A stretch of 64,000 bases of DNA from positions 19,045 to 83,044 of the forward strand of contig JAIEAP010000044.1 in the NCBI GenBank assembly GCA_029071325.1. Reading direction: 5' to 3'. The notes under the pieces were generated by a model. That model searched no databases, was not told where the DNA came from, and worked only from the letters and a program-made list of their open reading frames with translations. This DNA comes from Lachnospiraceae bacterium (GTDB taxonomy: Bacteria > Bacillota > Clostridia > Lachnospirales > Lachnospiraceae). The position numbers and the translations under genes were made by a program. Positions 34,762-43,634 of the stretch are shown here, piece by piece. How positions within the stretch are numbered: the first letter of the stretch is position 1; every line of letters starts with the position of its first letter.

Positions 34762-35604
34762 ATGGATAAAGCAATTAAAAAATATTTTCCTCTTTTTGCA
34801 CTTCCCACTCTGGCTGCATTTACAATAGGTTTTATAATTCCTTTTATTATGGGTATCTATTTATCTTTTTGTAAATTCACAACGATTACGGATGCAAAAA
34901 TTATAGGATTTTCCAATTATACGAAGATATTTGGTGATGAGACATTTGTACACGCTTTATGGTACACGGTGTTGTTTACTATAGTATCGGTGCTTCTGAT
35001 TAACTTTTTTGCATTTGTTATTGCGATGCTTTTAACAAAGGGAATTAGGGGAACAAATGTGTTCCGTACCATATTCTTCATGCCGAACCTGATTGGCGGT
35101 ATCGTATTAGGTTACATCTGGCAGCTGATCTTTAACGGTATTCTGGCACACTGGGATATTACCTTGATGTACCATGAGAAATATGGTTTCTGGGGTCTGG
35201 TCATCCTGATGTGCTGGCAGCAGGTTGGTTATATGATGATCATCTATATTGCTGGTATCCAGAATATTCCAGGAGACCTGATCGAGGCAGCCAAAATTGA
35301 TGGAGCGACCTCCTGGCAGGTGCTGACGAAGGTAACGCTTCCCATGGTAATGCCTTCCATTACCGTATGTACGTTCCTGACGCTGACCAACGGTTTTAAG
35401 CTCTATGACCAGAATATGGCATTGACCGCCGGTGAACCGGCCAAGATGTCACAGTTGCTTGCATTGAATATCTATGACACGTTTTACGGCAGGAACGGCT
35501 GGGAAGGTGTCGGTCAGGCGAAAGCCGTGGTATTCTTCATTATCGTGGCAGTGATTGCTGTAACCCAGAATTATCTCACCAGAAGTAAGGAGGTGCAGCA
35601 GTAA
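34762..35604 (+). CDS. Sugar ABC transporter permease (MalF-like)
   Basis: The 280-residue protein has six predicted membrane segments and the permease EAA loop EAAKIDGATSWQVLTKVTLPMVMPS, which contacts the ATPase. FMPNLIGGIVLGYIWQ is typical of the family. GGAAAGG precedes ATG 34762. Its stop TAA overlaps the next ATG (TAATG), so both permeases are coupled. No ATPase gene is present in the locus, so a shared MsmX/MalK-type ATPase encoded elsewhere is expected. Confidence 0.92.
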   Translation: MDKAIKKYFPLFALPTLAAFTIGFIIPFIMGIYLSFCKFTTITDAKIIGFSNYTKIFGDETFVHALWYTVLFTIVSVLLINFFAFVIAMLLTKGIRGTNVFRTIFFMPNLIGGIVLGYIWQLIFNGILAHWDITLMYHEKYGFWGLVILMCWQQVGYMMIIYIAGIQNIPGDLIEAAKIDGATSWQVLTKVTLPMVMPSITVCTFLTLTNGFKLYDQNMALTAGEPAKMSQLLALNIYDTFYGRNGWEGVGQAKAVVFFIIVAVIAVTQNYLTRSKEVQQ

Positions 35605-36488
35605 TGAGTAGTGTAAGAAAAGCAAAACACGGATGGATACTGACGCTGATCTTCTCTATCCTGAGTGTAGTATATGTATTACCTATTGTAATCGTGACTA
35701 TGAATTCTTTCAAACTGAAAGCATATATCAATAGATATCCCTTCCAGTTGGGACCATTTAAGCTGTCTGACGGCTGGGATAGGTTCGTGGACGGAATACA
35801 GAAGGCTTTCGTGGGACTGGAAAACTATGTGGAAGGAGTTCGTAAGATTGATTTCTTCCGAGCATTTGGTTATTCCTTATTCATTACCATATGTTCTGTG
35901 GCAGTGATTATCATATGTACTTCTATGTGTGCATGGTATATCACCCGTGTACAGAACAAGTTTACCAAGGGCATCTACTACCTGTGCCTGTTTTCCATGA
36001 TCGTACCGTTCCAGATGGTTATGTTCACGCTGTCCAAGTTGGCGAATATGCTGCATCTGGGTAACCCGGTGGGTATTATCCTGGTATATCTTGGATTTGG
36101 TGCGGGACTGGCGGTGTTCATGTTCTGCGGCTTTGTTAAGAGCATTCCTCTTGAGATAGAGGAGGCGGCCATGATCGATGGCTGTAATCCGATCCAGACT
36201 TACTTCCAGGTGGTATTTCCCATCTTGAAGCCCACGGCCATCACGGTTGCAATCCTGCAGGCGATGTGGATATGGAACGATTATCTGCTGCCGTCTCTGG
36301 TATTGGACCGCAAGCGTTACACCACAATTCCTATTGCTATCCAGTATCTGAAGGGCGGATACGGTTCCATTGACTGGGGCGCAATGATGGCAATGCTGGT
36401 GCTGGCAATCATCCCGATCATCATATTCTACGCAGCATGCCAGAAGCATATCATCGAGGGTGTTGTGGCAGGAGCAGTGAAGGGCTAA
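35604..36488 (+). CDS. Sugar ABC transporter permease (MalG-like)
   Basis: The 294-residue protein has the MalG-type layout: first helix, a long outer loop (INRYPFQLGPFKLSDGWDRF..VGLENYV), membrane helices, and the EAA loop EEAAMIDGCNPIQTYFQVVFPILKPT. It ends IIEGVVAGAVKG, a common end for sugar permeases. It forms a heterodimeric channel with the MalF-like protein. The start overlaps the preceding stop. Confidence 0.92.
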   Translation: MSSVRKAKHGWILTLIFSILSVVYVLPIVIVTMNSFKLKAYINRYPFQLGPFKLSDGWDRFVDGIQKAFVGLENYVEGVRKIDFFRAFGYSLFITICSVAVIIICTSMCAWYITRVQNKFTKGIYYLCLFSMIVPFQMVMFTLSKLANMLHLGNPVGIILVYLGFGAGLAVFMFCGFVKSIPLEIEEAAMIDGCNPIQTYFQVVFPILKPTAITVAILQAMWIWNDYLLPSLVLDRKRYTTIPIAIQYLKGGYGSIDWGAMMAMLVLAIIPIIIFYAACQKHIIEGVVAGAVKG

Positions 36489-36532
36489 GTGATGCGGATT
36501 CCGCAAAAGCGTAAGAAAGGCGAACAGCAGAC

Positions 36533-37540
36533 ATGACGATTAAAGATATTGCGAGGGAATCCGGATATTCGGTGAGTACAGTGTCCAGAGTCCTGAACAA
36601 CAGAAGTGATGTGAGCCCGGAAGCCAAGAAAAAAATCGATGAGATTGTTGCGGAACATAATTTTGTGCCAAATAATAATGCCAAGCATTTAAAGCAGATC
36701 GCCTCCGAGACAATATGTGCGTTGGTAAAGGGGCGTTCGAATATATTGTTTTCCGGTATTGTAGAAGAAATGCAGAAAGCGTTTGCCAAGACTCACTATA
36801 CGCTGCAGGTCGTCTATTTGGATGAGGAGGACAATGAAGTCGAGCAAGCGGTCATTCAATGCAGGGAGAAGAAACCTCTGGGGATTTTATTCCTCGGAGG
36901 TAATCCTGTTTATTTCCGTGAAATGTTTGCAAAGGTTAAGATTCCTGCTGTTCTGGTTAGCACCGGGGCGCAGGAGCTGGGCTTTTCCAATCTCTCCAGT
37001 GTAGCGACCGATGACAAAGCGGCGGCAAAATGTGCGGTAGATTATCTGCTGGCACAGGGGCATCGGCATATCGGTATCCTGGGAGGCAATACGAAGTTGT
37101 CTCATACCAGCCGGGAGCGGCTGAAGGGCTGTATGGAGAGTTTTGAAGCAGCGGGGATACGATTTGATTCGGATCGGTATTTTGTCACCGCAAGATTTGA
37201 TTTTCAGAGCGCATACCGTGCCGCAAACCGACTGATGGATACGGCAGATGATGTGACAGCAGTATTTGCTATGAGTGATGTAATGGCGATCGGCGCGATC
37301 CGTGCTCTTTTAGACCGGGGACTGCGTGTGCCGGAGGATGTGTCAGTGATGGGATTTGACGGAATTTCCATGGCAGATTACTATAACCCGAAGCTGACCA
37401 CGATACGGCAGCAGTTTGGCATTATGGCACAGCGCAGCGTTGAGATACTATTTGAAGCAATTGACTTGAAAACCGGTGCATTACATGAGATAATACCTTT
37501 TGAGATGACAATCGGTGAAAGCGTCCGGACGATCGGATGA
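36533..37540 (+). CDS. LacI-family transcriptional regulator of the maltodextrin locus
   Basis: The 335-residue repressor has the N-terminal DNA-binding helix-turn-helix MTIKDIARESGYSVSTVSRVLNNRSDVSPEAKKKI and hinge region NFVPNNNAKHLK, then a periplasmic-binding-like effector domain (GILFLGGNP; GHRHIGILGG; VMGFDGISMADYYNPKLTTIRQ). It probably senses maltose or maltodextrin and binds the TGAAAACGTTACCG site upstream of the binding-protein gene. GAAAGGCGAAC precedes ATG 36533. It lies between the transporter and malQ on the same strand. Confidence 0.9.
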   Translation: MTIKDIARESGYSVSTVSRVLNNRSDVSPEAKKKIDEIVAEHNFVPNNNAKHLKQIASETICALVKGRSNILFSGIVEEMQKAFAKTHYTLQVVYLDEEDNEVEQAVIQCREKKPLGILFLGGNPVYFREMFAKVKIPAVLVSTGAQELGFSNLSSVATDDKAAAKCAVDYLLAQGHRHIGILGGNTKLSHTSRERLKGCMESFEAAGIRFDSDRYFVTARFDFQSAYRAANRLMDTADDVTAVFAMSDVMAIGAIRALLDRGLRVPEDVSVMGFDGISMADYYNPKLTTIRQQFGIMAQRSVEILFEAIDLKTGALHEIIPFEMTIGESVRTIG

Positions 37541-37581
37541 ACCGGGGAAATGTAAAAAGATATGCAGGAGGAAAGAAAATT

Positions 37582-39081
37582 ATGAGAACCAGTGGGATAT
37601 TGATGCATATATCTTCACTTCCGTCACCGTACGGAATTGGTACGATGGGAAAAGAAGCAAGGAAGTTTGTGGATTTCCTGGAGAAAGCGGGACAGAGTTA
37701 TTGGCAGATACTGCCGATATGCCCCACCAGTTACGGAGATTCTCCCTATCAGTCCTTTTCCAGCTTTGCAGGCAATCCGTATTTTATTGATCTGGATTAT
37801 CTGTGCAAGGATAAGCTGCTGACGAAAAGGGAGTGTACGAATTGTGAATGGGGAGATGATCCGGAATACGTAGATTATGGAATCCTGTACGAGAACAGAT
37901 TTCCCCTGCTGAAAAAGGTGTATGCGCGGTTTAAAGAGAATGTGCCGGAGCGGTTTTATACATTCTGCCAAGAGAACAGTTACTGGCTGGACGACTATGC
38001 ACTGTTCATGGCGTTGAAGGATGCCAATGACGGTGTGGCCTGGTTTGAGTGGGACAAGGATTTGAAGGTGCGCAAGCCGGAAGCTATTGCAGAAGCTAAG
38101 GAAACATATGCCGAGGATATTGAATTCTGGAAGATGCTTCAGTATCTGTTTACAGAGCAGTGGACAGATCTTAAGAAATATGCCAATGATAAAGGTATCG
38201 GCATTATCGGTGATGTTCCGATCTATGTGGCACGGGACAGTGCCGATGTGTGGGCTAATCCTGGACAATTCTATCTGGATGAGAACCTTGATCCTATTGA
38301 TGTGTCAGGATGTCCGCCGGATGCGTTCTCTGATGACGGGCAGTTGTGGGGCAACCCTCTGTTCCGTTGGGATGTGATGAAGAAGGACGACTATGCGTGG
38401 TGGACCAGACGTATTGGATTTATGGCAAAGCTGTACGATATTGTCCGTATCGATCATTTCCGTGGCTTTGATTCTTATTATGCGATTCCGGGTAAGGATA
38501 CCAACGCAAAGAATGGGGAGTGGCGTGAAGGCCCTGGTATGGATCTGTTTTGCACGCTGGAGAAGAAGCTGGGGAAACTGAATATTATTGCAGAGGATTT
38601 GGGATACCTGACGCCTTCTGTGAAGAAGCTGTTAAAGGATACGGGATTCCCTGGAATGAAGCTGCTCCTGTTTGCATTTGACAGCCGTGAGGAGAGTGAT
38701 TATCTTCCTCACACATATTCCAGCAATTGTGTTGTATATACAGGAACCCATGATAATGACACCATTATGGGCTGGTTTAAGAGTGCACCCAAGGAGAGCG
38801 TAAAATATGCCAAGGAATATCTGCGCCTGACGAAGGAAGAAGGCTACAACTGGGGCATGTTAAAGGCTGTATGGGCCAGCGTTGGAAATATGGCCATTGT
38901 TCCGATGCAGGATATTCTCGGTCTTGGTAATGAAGGAAGAATGAACATGCCTTCCACTTTGGGTACGAACTGGATGTGGCGTGCGCTGGACGGCGACATG
39001 AATGCGGCGCTGGCGCGGAAGATCTGCAAGAATATGCAGATTTATTGTAGAATGAGAAAGCCGGAAGAGACAGAGGAATAG
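37582..39081 (+). CDS. malQ: 4-alpha-glucanotransferase (amylomaltase)
   Basis: The 499-residue GH77 enzyme starts MRTSGILMHISSLPSPYGIGTMG, the standard MalQ start, and has the nucleophile Asp291 in VRIDHFRGFDSYY, acid/base Glu338 in IAEDLGYLTP and the transition-state Asp391 in THDNDTIMGW. It disproportionates maltodextrins, releasing glucose and longer chains in the cytosol. AGGAGG precedes ATG 37582; the ORF opens earlier at 37537 but without a site. It completes the maltodextrin locus. The lipid kinase gene starts just after its stop. Confidence 0.96.
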   Translation: MRTSGILMHISSLPSPYGIGTMGKEARKFVDFLEKAGQSYWQILPICPTSYGDSPYQSFSSFAGNPYFIDLDYLCKDKLLTKRECTNCEWGDDPEYVDYGILYENRFPLLKKVYARFKENVPERFYTFCQENSYWLDDYALFMALKDANDGVAWFEWDKDLKVRKPEAIAEAKETYAEDIEFWKMLQYLFTEQWTDLKKYANDKGIGIIGDVPIYVARDSADVWANPGQFYLDENLDPIDVSGCPPDAFSDDGQLWGNPLFRWDVMKKDDYAWWTRRIGFMAKLYDIVRIDHFRGFDSYYAIPGKDTNAKNGEWREGPGMDLFCTLEKKLGKLNIIAEDLGYLTPSVKKLLKDTGFPGMKLLLFAFDSREESDYLPHTYSSNCVVYTGTHDNDTIMGWFKSAPKESVKYAKEYLRLTKEEGYNWGMLKAVWASVGNMAIVPMQDILGLGNEGRMNMPSTLGTNWMWRALDGDMNAALARKICKNMQIYCRMRKPEETEE

Positions 39082-39082
39082 G

Positions 39083-40006
39083 ATGTATCATTTTATTGTG
39101 AACATTACCTCCGGCAGCGGTAAATCCAGAAAGGTATGGCAGGAATTACAGGATTATCTGACGGAGCATAAAATCCGCTATCAGGCGCATTTTACAGAGT
39201 ATGAGGGGCACGGGGCAAAGCTTGCCCGACACATCTGCAGCATGGAAAAGGAACATATTTATCTCATTGTTGTGGGTGGGGACGGTTCCCTCAACGAAGT
39301 GATAAACGGAATGCATGATTTTCACAAAATACGGTTTGGATATATTCCCACAGGCTCCGGAAATGATTTCGCCAGAGGCATGGGGCTTAAGGGAACACCC
39401 ACAGAGCATCTGGAACGGATTCTTAAGGCGGGTAGAGTCACAACGCCGGTGGATCTTGGTATGGTTCGGTGGGGAGACGGTAAGGAGAAGCTGTTTGCCA
39501 TCAGTTCCGGTGTGGGCATTGATGCGGAAGTGTGCAGACAAGCGCTTCATTCCAGATTGAAGAAAGTTCTGAACCGCATAGGACTGGGCTCGTTGACTTA
39601 TGTGTGCCTTACGGTCAAATCCCTGTTCACGATGGCGACTGCCAGCGTGGAAGTGAAGTTTGATGATGAGGAGTGGCGCAGGATCGATAAGATGATTTTC
39701 GTGGCAGGCATGAATCAGTATTGCGAGGGAGGCGGCGTACCTATGGCGCCGAAAGCCAATGCCATGGACGGAAGACTCAGTGTCTGCTGTGTATGGGGAA
39801 TCCCCAGATGGAAGGCATTTTTTCTGTTACCAGTGCTGGTGCTGGGCAGGCATGAGAAGCTTAAGGGCTTTGAGATTGTGGCCTGCCAGCGTTTTGCGGT
39901 GCGGATAGACCAGGAGATGGTGCTTCATGCGGACGGAGAATACTGCGGCGATATACATGAGGCGGAATTTATCTGTCTTCCGGAAAAATTGCATATTTTG
40001 TTATAA
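39083..40006 (+). CDS. Diacylglycerol kinase-family lipid kinase
   Basis: The 307-residue protein belongs to the DgkB/YegS family: an early FIVNITSGSGKS, the nucleotide-binding VVGGDGSLNEVINGM and IPTGSGNDFARGMGL, and a C-terminal beta-sandwich domain with EYCGDIHEAEF. DgkB phosphorylates diacylglycerol released by lipoteichoic acid synthesis. Close homologues with other lipid substrates exist. GAGGAATAGG precedes the start, two bases after malQ. Confidence 0.88.
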   Translation: MYHFIVNITSGSGKSRKVWQELQDYLTEHKIRYQAHFTEYEGHGAKLARHICSMEKEHIYLIVVGGDGSLNEVINGMHDFHKIRFGYIPTGSGNDFARGMGLKGTPTEHLERILKAGRVTTPVDLGMVRWGDGKEKLFAISSGVGIDAEVCRQALHSRLKKVLNRIGLGSLTYVCLTVKSLFTMATASVEVKFDDEEWRRIDKMIFVAGMNQYCEGGGVPMAPKANAMDGRLSVCCVWGIPRWKAFFLLPVLVLGRHEKLKGFEIVACQRFAVRIDQEMVLHADGEYCGDIHEAEFICLPEKLHILL

Positions 40007-40012
40007 GAGGTG

Positions 40013-40054
40013 AATCCTCCTGCATATACATATAACAGTATAGGCAGGAGGATT
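40013..40054 (+). promoter_or_regulatory. Hairpin that masks the spoIVA ribosome binding site
   Basis: AATCCTCCTGC (40013-40023) pairs perfectly with GCAGGAGGATT (40044-40054). The 3' arm contains the AGGAGG site of spoIVA, seven bases from its ATG 40059. RNA that starts upstream would have the site locked, whereas a transcript starting within the AT-rich loop (40024-40043) would not. It could also serve as the terminator of the lipid kinase gene, though its T-tract is poor. Confidence 0.65.
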
Positions 40055-40058
40055 TATT

Positions 40059-41546
40059 ATGGAAAATTTGCATACAGGTACATATGATATGTATAAGGAC
40101 ATCAGCGCCCGCACCAACGGAGAAATCTACATAGGAATTATCGGGGCCGTGCGCACCGGAAAATCATCCTTTATCAAGCGTTTCATGGAATTGATGGTGC
40201 TGCCCTTTATGGAGGATGACAACAGCCGGCAGCGTGCGGTGGATGAAATGCCTCAGGCGGCGCAGGGTAAAACCATCATGACGACAGAACCCAAATTTAT
40301 TCCCAAAGATGCAGCTGTCATAAAGCTGGGGGACGATACTAAAGTCAGAGTGCGGTTGATTGACTGTGTGGGTTATATGGTGGATGGAGCGACCGGACAT
40401 CTGGAAAACGGCGTGGAGCGCATGGTGAAGACGCCCTGGTTCGACTATGAGATCCCCTTCACCAAGGCGGCGGAGATCGGAACCAGGAAGGTAATTAAGG
40501 ATCATGCAACAATTGGTATTGTGGTGACGGCAGATGGCAGTTTTACGGATATTCCAAGAGAAAACTATGTGGCAGGTGAAGAAGAGACAGTAAAAGAGCT
40601 GAGGGAAATAGGCAAACCATTTGTGATGCTCTTAAATTCCATGAAGCCCTACAGTGACGAGACAACCCGACTTGCCGAAGAACTGCGGCAGAAATATGGT
40701 GTCAGTGTGTTCCCAGTGAACTGCGAACAACTGCGGAAAGAAGATGTAAATAATATTTTAAAAGGGATTTTATTTGAATTCCCCATTGTACGACTGAATT
40801 TCTATGTGCCCAAATGGATTGAAATGCTGGCGCCGGATAACCACATTAAGGAAAATGTAGTGATGAACGCCAGACATATCCTGCAGAATGTGACCTATAC
40901 CAAGGATCTGACAGATTATGTGTTTGAGCCCGAAGAAGATTACATATCTCACATCACGCTGCAGCAGATGTCCTTGGAGACGGGGACGGCGGATATCCGG
41001 TTTGACATTGATGAGAAATACTATTATGAAAATATGAGTGAGCTGACGGGAACTGAAATTACAGGAGAATATCAGCTGATCTCCATGATACAGGAACTGT
41101 CTGCCAAGCACAAGGAATATGAGAAGGTTGCGGATGCCATGCATGCGGTGGAGATGAAGGGATACGGCGTTGTAAGTCCCAAACTCTCCGATATCCAGAT
41201 GGACGCCCCGGTTCTTATCAAACATGGCAATAAGTTTGGAGTGAAGATTAAGGCTGTGGCGCCCTCCATTCACATGATACGGGCCAGCATTGAGACGGAG
41301 ATCGCGCCTATCGTAGGCAGTGAGGAGCAGGCCAACGATCTGATCGCATATATCAAAGAGAGCCAGAATACGGCTGAAGGTGTGTGGAATACCAATATAT
41401 TCGGCAAATCTATCGGTGAATTGATGGAGGATGGTATCCGCAGCAAGATCACCATGATGGATGATGAGAGCCAGATGAAGCTGCAGGATACCATGCAGAA
41501 GATTGTAAATGACAGCAACGGCGGATTGGTGTGTATCATAATTTAA
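40059..41546 (+). CDS. spoIVA: Stage IV sporulation protein A, coat morphogenetic ATPase
   Basis: The 495-residue protein begins with the typical MENLHTGTYDMYKDISARTNGEIYIGIIGAVRTGKSSFIKRFMELMVLP; GAVRTGKSS is the Walker A motif. VRLIDCVGYMVDGATGHLENG and TDGSFTDIPRENYV match the SpoIVA TRAFAC-type GTPase fold. SpoIVA polymerises with ATP on the outer forespore membrane as the base of the spore coat. The C-terminus (DTMQKIVNDSNGGLVCIII) is the conserved membrane-targeting end. Its 3' end overlaps the opposing AraC gene by 11 bases. Regulation may involve the hairpin at 40013. Confidence 0.97.
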   Translation: MENLHTGTYDMYKDISARTNGEIYIGIIGAVRTGKSSFIKRFMELMVLPFMEDDNSRQRAVDEMPQAAQGKTIMTTEPKFIPKDAAVIKLGDDTKVRVRLIDCVGYMVDGATGHLENGVERMVKTPWFDYEIPFTKAAEIGTRKVIKDHATIGIVVTADGSFTDIPRENYVAGEEETVKELREIGKPFVMLLNSMKPYSDETTRLAEELRQKYGVSVFPVNCEQLRKEDVNNILKGILFEFPIVRLNFYVPKWIEMLAPDNHIKENVVMNARHILQNVTYTKDLTDYVFEPEEDYISHITLQQMSLETGTADIRFDIDEKYYYENMSELTGTEITGEYQLISMIQELSAKHKEYEKVADAMHAVEMKGYGVVSPKLSDIQMDAPVLIKHGNKFGVKIKAVAPSIHMIRASIETEIAPIVGSEEQANDLIAYIKESQNTAEGVWNTNIFGKSIGELMEDGIRSKITMMDDESQMKLQDTMQKIVNDSNGGLVCIII

Positions 41547-42366
41547 AGCTCTGCCGGTAAGAACGGGGTGACGTGCCCATATGCTGATGGAAGGTTTTGG
41601 AAAAATGCAGGCTGTTATCGAATCCTACCGAGTTTGCCACTGCCGTGACAGACAGTGTGGAGTGCTCCAGGAGATAACATGCCTGTTTTAACCGAAACTG
41701 GGTCAGGTAGCTCTTGGGAGACTGGTTCAGTATGACCTCAAAAGAACGGTACAGGTGGCTGCGGCTTACCCCCACATAGTTGGCGATATCTTCCACAGAA
41801 ACAGGGTAGGAGTAATTGGCAGAAATATAAGAGATTCCCTTTTGTACATAGCTGCTGACCGTATTTAAGGTTCCGCGGTCTTCGGCGTGCTTCATGAACA
41901 GCGCCAGAGTCTGGTAGAGCCGTCCGGTCATTTCTACCGAATTGGTGAAATCATTGCCGCTTGCCTCATAGATGCCAAGCAGCCCCCTGCGGATGGAATC
42001 TGACAAGTCTGTCTGATGGATGACGGGGCGGACTGGGGTGAAGTCGGTCGCTTTGAGGATAATGGCGGCATCGCTGCCGTTAAAGCCCACCCATGCATAT
42101 TCCCAGGGATGTTCCGCGTCCGCATAATAAGTGACCTCTGTCTGCGGGTACACTAAAAAGGTGGCGCCGGCGGACAGATGGTAGGTTTCCGTTCCGACCT
42201 TATAGTAACCGCTGCCGGACAGAACATGGTGGATCAGATAATGATCCCGGATTCCAGGCCCCCACTGGTAACGGGGTTCGCATTTCTGGAAACCTACGTT
42301 GTATACGCATAGGGAGACAAGCTCCTTGTTGTTGGATTTATAGGAATTTTTGTATTGGTGTTCCAT
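41536..42366 (-). CDS. AraC-family transcriptional regulator
   Basis: The 276-residue regulator has an N-terminal cupin sensor domain (DHYLIHHVLSGSGYYKVGTETYHLSAGATFLVYPQTEVTYYAD) and a C-terminal double helix-turn-helix (VEDIANYVGVSRSHLYRSFEVILNQSPKSYLTQFRLKQACYLLEHSTLSVTAVANSVGFDNSLHFSKTFHQHMGTSPRSYR). Such regulators usually sense sugars. It converges on spoIVA and overlaps it at the stop codons, and is divergent from galE. Target and effector are unknown. Confidence 0.92.
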   Translation of the reverse strand: MEHQYKNSYKSNNKELVSLCVYNVGFQKCEPRYQWGPGIRDHYLIHHVLSGSGYYKVGTETYHLSAGATFLVYPQTEVTYYADAEHPWEYAWVGFNGSDAAIILKATDFTPVRPVIHQTDLSDSIRRGLLGIYEASGNDFTNSVEMTGRLYQTLALFMKHAEDRGTLNTVSSYVQKGISYISANYSYPVSVEDIANYVGVSRSHLYRSFEVILNQSPKSYLTQFRLKQACYLLEHSTLSVTAVANSVGFDNSLHFSKTFHQHMGTSPRSYRQSFKL

Positions 42367-42564
42367 AGGAAATTCTCCTTTTCGTAAAACTGAATCTTAT
42401 TAATTATAGACTTACTTGTACAAGGTTGCAACAAAAATACATATATCCTCTACATTTTCTGCTTTTCATGACAGATAAAATGAGATACAATCAAGGCATG
42501 AAAAAGAGCGCAGACGTCTTGATGGAGAAGACTATCTGCCAATATCAGGAAAAGGAGAAATGAG

Positions 42565-43578
42565 ATGGCGATTTTGGTGACAGGCGGAGCGGGGTATATT
42601 GGAAGCCATACCTGCGTGGAGCTTTTGAATGCAGGCTATGATGTGGTGGTGCTGGACAATCTGTCTAATTCCAGTGAGAAGTCATTGGAGCGCGTGAGGG
42701 CGCTGACCGGGAAAGAGGTTACTTTTTACAAAGGGGATATTCTTGACCGCGGTATTCTGGATCGGATCATGGAGCAGGAAAGGATCGACAGCTGTATTCA
42801 TTTTGCAGGGCTTAAGGCAGTGGGCGAATCAGTGGAGAAGCCCTGGGAGTATTATAATAACAATATTGCAGGCACGCTGACGCTGGTGGATGCGATGCGT
42901 GCCCACGGCTGTAAGAATATTATTTTCTCTTCATCCGCTACGGTGTATGGGGATCCGGCACAGATTCCCATCACGGAGGAATGTCCGAAGGGTCAGTGTA
43001 CCAATCCTTACGGCTGGACCAAATCCATGCTGGAGCAGATATTGACGGATATCCAGAAGGCGGACCAGGAGTGGAATGTGATCCTGTTGCGCTATTTTAA
43101 CCCCATTGGCGCCCACAGCAGCGGAACCATGGGCGAGAATCCCAATGGTATCCCCAACAACCTGATGCCTTACATTACCCAGGTGGCAGTGGGCAAGCGC
43201 CAGCAGTTAGGTGTATTCGGCAACGATTACAATACACCGGACGGAACCGGGGTCAGGGATTACATCCATGTGGTGGATCTCGCCCTGGGACATGTGAAGG
43301 CATTGAAGAAGATTGAAGAAAAAGCAGGGCTGTGCATTTATAATCTGGGAACGGGTCATGGATACAGCGTGCTTGACATCGTGAAGAATTTTGAGGAGGC
43401 AAACGGCGTTGAGATTCCCTACGAGATCAAGCCGCGCCGTGCCGGTGATATTGCAGTGTCATACTGTGATCCTGCCAAGGCTGAACGGGAGCTGGGGTGG
43501 AAGGCGCAGTACGGGATCAAAGAAATGTGTGCCGATTCCTGGAGATGGCAGAAGAATAATCCGAATGGGTATGAATGA
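42565..43578 (+). CDS. galE: UDP-glucose 4-epimerase
   Basis: The 337-residue short-chain dehydrogenase-type epimerase has the NAD motif [33 protein letters not shown], the catalytic Ser in SSSATVYG and Tyr/Lys in [11 protein letters not shown], and [28 protein letters not shown] for UDP-sugar binding. It interconverts UDP-galactose and UDP-glucose for the Leloir pathway and surface glycans. AAAAGGAG precedes ATG 42565. Confidence 0.96.
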   Translation: MAILVTGGAGYIGSHTCVELLNAGYDVVVLDNLSNSSEKSLERVRALTGKEVTFYKGDILDRGILDRIMEQERIDSCIHFAGLKAVGESVEKPWEYYNNNIAGTLTLVDAMRAHGCKNIIFSSSATVYGDPAQIPITEECPKGQCTNPYGWTKSMLEQILTDIQKADQEWNVILLRYFNPIGAHSSGTMGENPNGIPNNLMPYITQVAVGKRQQLGVFGNDYNTPDGTGVRDYIHVVDLALGHVKALKKIEEKAGLCIYNLGTGHGYSVLDIVKNFEEANGVEIPYEIKPRRAGDIAVSYCDPAKAERELGWKAQYGIKEMCADSWRWQKNNPNGYE

Positions 43579-43634
43579 ATGTTCTGAACGCTGGTTTTAT
43601 CCAAAAAATTTGAAATAATGCAAGATAATCAGGG

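Noticed and set aside
39992..40030. A sigma-E-like promoter (CATATT plus ATACA) before spoIVA
   Set aside because: The two boxes are ~27 bases apart, too far for a sigma-E promoter (about 13-15). The loop may still hold a promoter, but I cannot identify it.
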